A stretch of 62,646 nucleotides of DNA from CAZJHX01 sp964545715 (lineage in GTDB: Bacteria > Myxococcota_A > UBA9042 > GCA-2863065). Shown piece after piece: positions 58,501 to 62,646 of this stretch; within the stretch, counting starts at the first letter, position 1; every line of letters starts with the position of its first letter. The notes under the pieces were generated by a model. It made no database searches and was not told the DNA's origin. It saw nothing but the letters and a program-made list of their open reading frames with translations. Position numbers and translations under genes: made by a program. The stretch lies in the NCBI GenBank assembly GCA_964545715.1, contig CAZJHX010000056.1:1-62646 (forward strand). The letters are read 5' to 3'.

Positions 58501-60911
58501 CCCGGGTAGATCGCCAGGTTGTTGGGCGCGCAGTCCACGACGTCGCCGAAGCCGTCACCGTCCGAGTCCTTCTGGCCGGGGTTGGGTACGTCTGGGGCGT
58601 TGTCGTCGTCGTTGGGGATGCCGTCACCGTCCTGGTCCGGGTCGACGCAGTTCTTGAGCCCGTCCTGGTCCAGATCGGGGAAGCCCTCGTCGATGATGCC
58701 GTTGCAGTTGTCGTCCGCGCCGTTACAGGCCTCCGCCGCGCCCGGATACACCGCTGCGTTGTGTGGCTGGCAGTCCGCCGGATCGAGCGCGCCGTCGTTG
58801 TCGTCGTCCGCGTCACAGGCGTCGCCGGCGCCGTCCTTGTCCTGGTCGCCCTGCTGCGCGTTGGCGGTCTTGGGGCAGTTGTCGGCCGTGTCGGCCACGC
58901 CGTCATTGTCGTCGTCGGGATCACAGACGTCGCCCTGAGCGTCGCCGTCGTTGTTTTGTTGCTGCGGATCGGCATCAAACGGGCACAGATCGGCCCCGTT
59001 GGGGATCGCGTCGCCGTCGATGTCGTCATCCAGGCAGTCCGCCTTGCCGTCGGAGTCGGTGTCCGCAAAGCCCTCGTCCACGCCGTCCGCGCAGTTGTTG
59101 TCGATGCCGTCGCACACCTCGGCGGCCAGCGGGCTCACGGTCGGATCCAGCGGCGCGCAGTCGTCGTCGTTGAGCGATCCGTCGTTGTCCTGATCGCCGT
59201 CGACGCAGTCCTTCAGCGCGTCCAGATCGCTGTCGGCAAAGCCCTCGTCCACCAGCACGTTGCAGTTGTCGTCCACGCCGTTGCAGGCCTCGGCGGCGCC
59301 GTGGTGGATGTCGGCATTCAACGGCGCGCAGTCGCTGAGATCCGGGTCGCCGTCACCGTCTTTGTCGTCGTCCAGGCAGTCCGGCTTGCCGTCGCTGTCC
59401 GTATCCGCGAAGCCCTCGTCCGCGCCGTCCACGCAGTTGTTGTCGATGCCGTCACACACCTCCGGCAGGCCGGGCGCCGCGGCCGGATCCAGCGGCGCGC
59501 AGTCGTCGTCGTTGACCGCGCCGTCGCCGTCCATGTCGCTGTCCACGCAGTCTTTCAGGCCGTCGCCGTCCGCGTCGGCAAAGCCCTCGTCCAGCGCCCC
59601 GTTGCAGTCGTTGTCGATGCCGTCGCAGACCTCCGCCTGGCCGTGGAAGATCGCCGGATCCAGCGGCGCGCAGTCGGCCAGATCGGGGTCGCCGTCGCCG
59701 TCCGAGTCGCCGTCACACACGTCGCCCACGCCGTCCTTGTCCGCGTCGGCCTGGTCGGGGTCGGCCACGTACGGACACACATCGGTGTCGTTGGGCACCT
59801 CGTCGCCGTCCAGGTCGTCGTCGCACGCATCGCCGAGCCCGTCGCTGTCCAGATCCGCCTGCGACGCATTGGGCACGTCGGGGCAGCTGTCCGCGCCGTT
59901 GGGCACCAGGTCGCCGTCCACGTCGGGGTCTACGCAATCAGCGATCAGGTCGCCGTCCAGGTCGGGCTGATCCTCGTCGATCACGCCGTCGCAGTTGTTG
60001 TCCAGGCCGTCGCAGACCTCGGGCGAAGGCGCCACCGCGTCGCAGACCCAGCCGTCCTCGCCCATGCAGGTCTCCACACCCGCACAGGATCCGTCCCCGT
60101 TGGCCGCCGCGCAGGGCCGGGGTGCCATCTGGTCCACGATGCCGTCGCAGTTGTTGTCCAAGCCGTCGCAGATCTCGACTGTCGCCGCAGGCGCGTCGCA
60201 TTGGGACCACCCGTCGGTGCCCTCGCAGACCTCGGTGCCGGGGCAGCTGCCGCTCTCGGTGACGATGGTGCAGGGCCGCGAGGTGCCGTCCAGGTCAGCG
60301 GAGCACACGCAGGATCCGGTGTCGGGCAGGCACATGCCGTCCGCGCCGCAGGACCAGTCGTCCGGACACCCGCTGGCGCCGGAAGAGCCGTCTCCGACGC
60401 AGGGCTGCGTGCAAAACGTCTGTCCGTCGGTGCCGATCTCGGTGCAGCGTCCCTTGCCGCCGCCGCAGTCCAGGTCGTGAGAGCACGGCGCGCAGAACAC
60501 CGTGAACACGGGCAAGCACACGAACGTGACGTCCGCGCCCGCTTGTCCGGTCGCCTTGCACGCAAAGCCGTTGGGGCAGTCGTCGATACACCCCTTGGTG
60601 CAGATGTAGCCGTTGGGTCCGGGCACACACAGGCCGCTCAGGCAGTCTTCCGGTCCCTCACAGGACTCGCCGACGGACTCGTCGATGGGGTCCGGCTCGG
60701 TGGTCTCGTCCGTGATCCCGGTGTCCGTTGTCGGCGCGGGGCCCGTGTCACTGGTGCCGCTGGTGCCGCTGGTGCCCGTGTCCGTCGTGTCGACCGGCGC
60801 GACCGGCCGGTCAGCGGTCGTGGCGTCGTCCCCACACCCCGCAAACACACCAGTGCAAATCCAAAGCGACGCAAGCGCATACAGCGCAGCCCGAGTGCGA
60901 GTCCGGCCCAT
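49512..60911 (-). CDS. Giant multidomain Ca-binding/glycine-rich surface lipoprotein
   Basis: A 3799-residue protein; ATG at 60911 follows GGGGAGG. Signal MGRTRTRAALYALASLWICTGVFAGC has a weak lipobox (FAGC). Order: Thr/Asp linker; Cys-rich segment (SCEGPEDCLSGLC, CSHDLDCGGGKGRC); a long run of MopE-like CDGLDNNCDGVIDE and thrombospondin-3-like DxDxDGxxDxxD Ca-binding repeats (about 60.2-58.2 kb); a Cys segment (CGDGVTDTGEGCDDGNPFENDGC); a cadherin/Ig-like part (VVTVGDTADVLVTASDPDTP); an invasin-like part (VTVALFDKNGLAVTEP); then five tandem ~470-residue modules with GGSHGG, GGGGGYNSGNFGG, ADGQDPAGVGGGG and NYDYGTGGGGGGRIA. It ends KKTVCADCP. Likely a cell-surface adhesin. Confidence 0.85.
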   Translation of the reverse strand: MGRTRTRAALYALASLWICTGVFAGCGDDATTADRPVAPVDTTDTGTSGTSGTSDTGPAPTTDTGITDETTEPDPIDESVGESCEGPEDCLSGLCVPGPNGYICTKGCIDDCPNGFACKATGQAGADVTFVCLPVFTVFCAPCSHDLDCGGGKGRCTEIGTDGQTFCTQPCVGDGSSGASGCPDDWSCGADGMCLPDTGSCVCSADLDGTSRPCTIVTESGSCPGTEVCEGTDGWSQCDAPAATVEICDGLDNNCDGIVDQMAPRPCAAANGDGSCAGVETCMGEDGWVCDAVAPSPEVCDGLDNNCDGVIDEDQPDLDGDLIADCVDPDVDGDLVPNGADSCPDVPNASQADLDSDGLGDACDDDLDGDEVPNDTDVCPYVADPDQADADKDGVGDVCDGDSDGDGDPDLADCAPLDPAIFHGQAEVCDGIDNDCNGALDEGFADADGDGLKDCVDSDMDGDGAVNDDDCAPLDPAAAPGLPEVCDGIDNNCVDGADEGFADTDSDGKPDCLDDDKDGDGDPDLSDCAPLNADIHHGAAEACNGVDDNCNVLVDEGFADSDLDALKDCVDGDQDNDGSLNDDDCAPLDPTVSPLAAEVCDGIDNNCADGVDEGFADTDSDGKADCLDDDIDGDAIPNGADLCPFDADPQQQNNDGDAQGDVCDPDDDNDGVADTADNCPKTANAQQGDQDKDGAGDACDADDDNDGALDPADCQPHNAAVYPGAAEACNGADDNCNGIIDEGFPDLDQDGLKNCVDPDQDGDGIPNDDDNAPDVPNPGQKDSDGDGFGDVVDCAPNNLAIYPGAPETCNGKDDDCDNAIDEDLVGCAPKDSDGDGIVDGKDNCPAISNAAQLDTDGDGVGNACDPDIDGDLVANGADNCSTAFNPDQKDSDGDGLGDVCDLGGGGGGTVCGDGKKEGDEECDFGPANSDTTPDVCRSNCKLPGCGDGVTDTGEGCDDGNPFENDGCTFACLVGAIVGKPIPYQESFDDAISFAGVGWWSTGQPKWVLSTGGPLGTDLHPRFLFVPAGGPATATLDSPILDATGHAVVTLSFERAMLPAAPVGTTLTVKVSADGGKSWASVFSHAADAGELTAGLQTIDISNIAADKAAVQVRATVTGPADGVLFASIDSVGVLPGLPPVVDPVPSQVVTVGDTADVLVTASDPDTPKADLTFSLVGSPAFASLKDNGDGTAVVTLQPGVPDVGGATVFVRVSDGTFNVVESFVVTVLPLQQDAKVTVILIRTAPNGQGDTVPETELTVGDALPLYAAGYTKDLVYVGEQQVLWSTTGSLPAVAPGPSDSMVFVATVAGSAGTIRAGVPNGDVGDADTGLLTVVAGDPQAPDVNQSSISVTKPILIADGKDTTQVTVALFDKNGLAVTEPAVVVIKTTAGNLTGVVQSLGDGIYAQTLVAAAAPGNGVVTATVDGEDLNDSANVSFVPANDPIGGGANVIDCDNYAQWQGKNIVVTGGTLTINSRDCAPMTFGSFFVFSDGLVNHGMPDAGGPEKIDMVVDGLRIDAGGSFDVTGRGYAGETASTLAFTYGNTIEGGSGARTGGSHGGLGRKGSGQASYTYGDFRNPTWPGGGGGKYNNGNLGGAGGGVIRIRVKAGGNTVLAGAIKANGQDPGGVGAGGAGGSVYLSTPGLYGGGAIEAFGGQGNYDYACGGGGGGRAAVVDLADAGPMWQPAQIAARVNTSGGWGKSKLHAGAGSLFVRWTTQSYGTLIFDNKGKAGPEKTTPLVVLPSATVGALADGQITDFEAFYPANLYVGSFVNPKVGQGTVALGDDSLLTVTGNSDQLISVAGNPTEIAGVGDTYRGVTVLDGIQVLGRARVWSAGDIRVLSGDTDDATQLTVDGSLGAPVVDVGSVSKIHVSNGVLTASVALVASGVDNFRFEWTFDGGGVDLSALWGLGVSGTEVSITAGPTDVAKSITLEGGTVKVGAVKVAGALTFTDITATVATTDVNGLLKLEGGSMTTTDTTVGSETSVVVSAGATLTHAATTPEKVFTLDVVAPTVIVETGGFIDVTGRGYTGGINTDGLVGYGPGNALVVPPLSGGSHGGIGRVGGGKQPQSPYGVFSKPTSPGSGGGGYNSGNFGGAGGGVIRILATTAVSIDGEVRADGQDPAGVGGGGGGGSVLINAPLIGGAGQITARGGLGNYDYGTGGGGGGRIALLGYDTLADGMLLSTLRDHTDAGGAWGRSKVYAGAGTIYAHQKGQPYGDLIIDNEGATTQGQSTVLLVAPQGDVDIAIGSVLTDFDASLTPDYTVGHWIRPDIAQNNTPSLTDDFFFEVLSNDATSFTGDVGLKLEEKAAQGADYRGLTVLRSLAVHGNADVVTVGDMLVMNGETGAADPKVFSMTGKLKAGLIDLVDVKTLALTEAALDAKVLVGNGTDAYTFNWSLTDSAVVVDDLSAWDVTMTGGTVVTRTATVANDFVGKGNGVLTVTDTDFAAASSVTLQDQFVLTHAKSTHEDVFSLKIETKTMIIGPGASVDVSARGWRGGDNTTSLVPRGWSNALAGNALTGGSHGGIGRVHTKAIPAHGNLYRPRYGGTGGGGYNSGNFGGSGGGFVELLISTALTVDGAIRADGEDPAGVGGGGGGGGIYVETPVLSGIGDISANGGSGNYDYGTGGGGGGRIAIAEFVAVAGSFDMKSLAAVQKISAKGGYGRSKIYGGAGTIYMKPKAKTFGTLIVDNGGNKSDPGSTPLIGPPTGTIYVLEDNTMTDLDATLSPKRYDGLWLNLDRDAGTASLGDNPIEQIVSHDENKFTFAVGADPAAKTALQKTYGAIYLFDQLEVRGNARMVSPGDLRVLNGDLKSATVFEVGGELDVARLDLNNVTNIVIGPQGGLLVGEWIGGDSASFAFDLMMDQGTLTKSAVTLSALDATASTLTVGTLAVQGDAVLKLGTSVTVGMDDVTVGGKLSLLDSGTLITQVPTGDDDVVRRLNLIVGDLLVGDGASIDVSAKGYRGGKAGDPTGHAPLVYLRSAALVGGSHGGKGRKNGGPGAPGVYGSIWAPTTPGAGGGYYNSGNNGGHGGGALAITASGGVTIDGQLRADGQDPPGVGAGGAGGSVKVSAKIITGKGQISADGGLGNYDYGCGGGGGGRIAVIASQAIAGGFGSDAPWTAMTARGAWGTNKKYGGAGTIYRRTGNALGDLLVDNGGNLSFADSTPVVFGGSGVVDAISPQKLTDFDASFPADDLAAGYFVNPTSGQGSVTLSDDQGWFITASEGQILTVAGALDGQVGDTWSAVYAFDNLEVRGAGNLTIDGELLVLQGDISSADTTTWEASGVLRVTTLDLMGVTQITLTSAASGLDVGTLIGAGQVDPALDINADGLLKKDDLKATSLTSSGATIVLGALTTTSDVKLTDGTSSVGVLTTQGDVILDGDHTMTITQDVLDVTDSLEVRGSATLTHAASTTTDTRILAITATDVVVEPSATIHANSRGWPGQVSGQDAISWPGGTSAHASPAKVGGSHGGRGGKTGAGIAYDRFDNPMFPGGGGGLYNSGNPGGPGGGVVRIKASSSVTVHGKITADGIKPGGVGAAGAGGSIHIDADVVSGNGTLAANGGAGRKDYGTGGGGGGRIAVVGFSFAAGSFAKADPWSVFTAHGGIGTSGHRGGAGTVFLRAKGQPWGRLLIANPGDKVTADNSTPLIAAPGGTINGLTDTTLTDFSAAWLTPNHLLGSRIRGDIGGNATATMTDDVLHTTVSNTSQQLTLSGPALSASTATGKSYRGITVVRELEIRGRAQVVTPADLLVTQGDIGGGVGATFTVEADSKLIVGETLELTGIPTAAISGDINAKKTVCADCP
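49560..56400 (-). repeat. Five tandem glycine-rich modules within the giant gene
   Basis: The GGSHGG block recurs at roughly 56.25, 54.76, 53.35, 51.95 and 50.52 kb, a period of about 1.40-1.50 kb. Each is followed about 300 bp later by the NYDYGTGGGGGGRIA-type block. Divergence between modules shows old duplications. Confidence 0.75.
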
Positions 60912-61056
60912 GGGCCCCTCCCCGTGACGATGTCCGTTTGTAACCCTGAAGAAGACCCTACGCGCGTGGGCGCGCGAGCACAAACGCCGCGATTGAGGCC
61001 CGTCAAGCTTACAAAGCGCGCACGATGCCCCCGCGACGCGATAGGATCCGGCTCAA

Positions 61057-62646
61057 ATGACAGCCCGAAAACCAGTCGTGATCAGACTCGCAGCGGCCTA
61101 TGCGCTGAGCCTGTGCTTTCTTGGGTGCGGGGACGCTCGCTCCCCGGCCACAACGCCGCCCGCGGACGACGTGGGCGGCACCCCGGCGCTGCCCGACACG
61201 CCGCCGGTGGATGTGGCGGACCCGATCGTGACGGACGTGGTCGTCGCGGACACCGGCCCCGAGACGCCGCAATGCGATCCGGGCGAGGGCTGCTTCATGG
61301 ACCAGTGCATCGACAACCATCAGTGCCAGTCCGGCTGGTGCGTGGATCACATGGGCGAGGGGGTGTGCACGAAGCCGTGTCAGGAGGACTGCCCGGTTGG
61401 GTGGAAGTGCAAGCAGGTGGCTGCGACCGATCCTGACGTGGTCTATCTGTGCGTGTCCGACCACAGCAACCTGTGCCGGCCGTGCGCGGACGGCAGCGAC
61501 TGCAAGAGCCCGGTGGGCGCCGAGGACGTGTGTGTGGATTACGGCTCCGAGGGCAGCTTCTGCGGGACGGTCTGCGAGGACGACGACAGCTGTCCGTGGG
61601 GCTTCTCCTGCGTGGACGCCTTGACCGTGGACGGCATCGAGACCCGGCAGTGCGTGGCCGACAGCGGGACGTGCCCGTGTACGAGCAAGTCGGTGGCGCT
61701 GTCGCTGTGGACGCCGTGCGCTGTCGAAAACGAGTGGGGATCCTGCGCCGGAAAGCGCATCTGCACCGACTCGGGGCTGACCGGCTGCGACGCGACCATA
61801 CCGGCGGCGGAGACCTGCAACACGCTGGACGACGACTGCGACGGTGAGGTGGATGAGGCCACGCTGGTCGAAGGCGAGTATGTCGCGCTGTGCGACGACG
61901 CCAACCCCTGCACCGATGACGCGTGCCTTGCCGAGGGCGGCTGTCAGAACTCGCCAGTGGACGGGGGCGAGTGCCTGGACGGCGATCCGTGCACCGTCGC
62001 GGATCACTGCGACGCGGGCAGCTGCGTGGGTGAGCCGGTGGAGTGCACCGACGACAATCCGTGCACCGACGACCTCTGCACAGTCGTAGGCGGCTGCGAG
62101 TTCCCGCCCGCTGTCGGCGCTTGCGACGACGGCGACGCGTGCACGGTGGCCGACCAGTGCGAGCAGGGCCAATGCGTCGGCGTGGCGCTGCCGTGCGAGT
62201 GTGCGGTGGACGCCGACTGCGCGGACCTGGAGGACGGCGATCTCTGCAACGGCACCCTCTTCTGCGACACCGCCCAGCTGCCGTACAGCTGCGCCGTGGC
62301 CGAGGCCACCTTGGTGGTGTGTGCGGAGGCCGACGCCTTCTGTCAGCAGGCCCACTGCGAGCCGTCGACAGGCGCCTGCTCTGTGGTTGCGGCCCACGAG
62401 GGGCTGCCCTGCGACGACGGCGACGCCTGCACGGTCAACGAAAAGTGCGTGGCAGCGGCGTGTGAAGGCGGCGCGGCGCTCAACTGCAACGACGGCAACC
62501 CGTGCACCGACGACGTGTGTGGCGTCGCGGGCTGCGAGCACACCGACAACAGCCAACCGTGCTCGGACGGCGACGTGTGCACTGTGGGCGACGCCTGCTC
62601 AGCGGGGGCGTGCTCGCCGGGCTCGGCGCTCGACTGCGACGACGGC
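61057..62646 (+). CDS. Cysteine-rich MopE-like lipoprotein (3' incomplete)
   Basis: 530 codons without a stop to the window edge. The signal MTARKPVVIRLAAAYALSLC continues to FLGC, the likely lipidation site. A Thr/Pro/Asp linker of about 50 residues follows, then Cys-rich EGF-like spacing (CDPGEGCFMDQC, CQSGWCVD, CPWGFSC), a single MopE-like unit CNTLDDDCDGEVDE, and tandem repeats of the form DGDxCTVxDxCxxGxCxGxxxxC and DDxNPCTDDxC. This is a recurrent architecture in myxobacterial surface proteins. It is divergent from the giant gene, with 145 bp between starts; its N-terminus resembles the Cys-rich start of that protein, suggesting related or partner surface proteins. Confidence 0.8.
   Translation, partial: MTARKPVVIRLAAAYALSLCFLGCGDARSPATTPPADDVGGTPALPDTPPVDVADPIVTDVVVADTGPETPQCDPGEGCFMDQCIDNHQCQSGWCVDHMGEGVCTKPCQEDCPVGWKCKQVAATDPDVVYLCVSDHSNLCRPCADGSDCKSPVGAEDVCVDYGSEGSFCGTVCEDDDSCPWGFSCVDALTVDGIETRQCVADSGTCPCTSKSVALSLWTPCAVENEWGSCAGKRICTDSGLTGCDATIPAAETCNTLDDDCDGEVDEATLVEGEYVALCDDANPCTDDACLAEGGCQNSPVDGGECLDGDPCTVADHCDAGSCVGEPVECTDDNPCTDDLCTVVGGCEFPPAVGACDDGDACTVADQCEQGQCVGVALPCECAVDADCADLEDGDLCNGTLFCDTAQLPYSCAVAEATLVVCAEADAFCQQAHCEPSTGACSVVAAHEGLPCDDGDACTVNEKCVAAACEGGAALNCNDGNPCTDDVCGVAGCEHTDNSQPCSDGDVCTVGDACSAGACSPGSALDCDDG

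Noticed and set aside
49560..60300. Direct repeats resembling CRISPR or satellite DNA
   Set aside because: They are in-frame coding repeats (Gly-rich modules, Ca-binding units) with no uniform spacers.
53310..61436. Very long plus-strand open frames (about 1356 and 1258 codons) opposite the giant gene
   Set aside because: They mirror the Gly/Asp-rich codons of the minus-strand gene, have no recognisable domains and are Arg/His/Val-rich low-complexity translations.

Overview
The window comes from a high-GC Gram-negative bacterium, most likely a Myxococcota or other deltaproteobacterial-type lineage. The evidence is the number of Cys-rich lipoproteins with MopE-like (CDGxDNNCDG) and thrombospondin-3-like Ca-binding repeats, DUF4157/HELAH effector-like proteins, a PEGA protein, a long TPR lytic transglycosylase, a rhomboid with a TPR tail and several unusual ECF-sigma clusters. 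This assignment is inference from protein style; no rRNA or other marker is present. I see no tRNA, rRNA, CRISPR array, insertion sequence or gap over 300 bases. Genes are packed tightly, often overlapping by 1-12 nt.

Layout. 1-1.7 kb: the end of a DUF4157-type effector-like protein followed 3 nt later by a pentapeptide-repeat protein. 1.7-9.9 kb: phosphatidylserine synthase, a VIT/VWA-ECF sigma operon, a VOC-WYL regulator pair with a candidate operator, an HDOD protein, pyroglutamyl peptidase and an SDR. 9.9-21.7 kb: a lipoprotein with its P-loop kinase, a membrane histidine kinase, secreted or lipid-anchored Cys-rich and VWA proteins, a second ECF sigma/partner cluster and a PEGA-domain protein. 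21.8-29.5 kb: a HEAT-repeat/alpha-beta-hydrolase fusion, DeoC with an encapsulation-peptide-like N-terminus, rpoZ, two conserved hypotheticals, a LolA-like lipoprotein and thymidylate kinase. 29.4-37.8 kb, all minus: lytic transglycosylase, rhomboid, CAP-domain lipoprotein, methyltransferase and an odd zinc-ribbon SDR.

37.8-40.5 kb holds a compact plus-strand operon: an NrtR-type Nudix/winged-helix regulator, an SPFH (band-7) protein and a divergent NAD-kinase-like protein, preceded by an AT-rich promoter with an inverted repeat over the -10 region. Directly downstream (40.6-47.2 kb) is a 1709-residue DUF4157 protein with a HELAH motif, a central hydrophobic segment and a C-terminal nuclease-like tip, followed by two tightly coupled genes of 246 codons each, the best candidates for cognate immunity or accessory proteins. 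A 169-bp imperfect inverted repeat separates them from a convergent double-AAA+ ATPase of the kind found beside extracellular contractile injection systems (eCIS). That ATPase overlaps by 4 nt the end of an 11.4-kb gene for a giant lipoprotein with Ca-binding repeats and five tandem glycine-rich modules. A divergent, incomplete gene for another Cys-rich lipoprotein runs off the right edge.

The most promising candidates for undescribed biology are (i) the NrtR/SPFH/NADK-like operon and (ii) the DUF4157 effector with its downstream partners. All functional statements rest on motifs read by eye; no searches were run.
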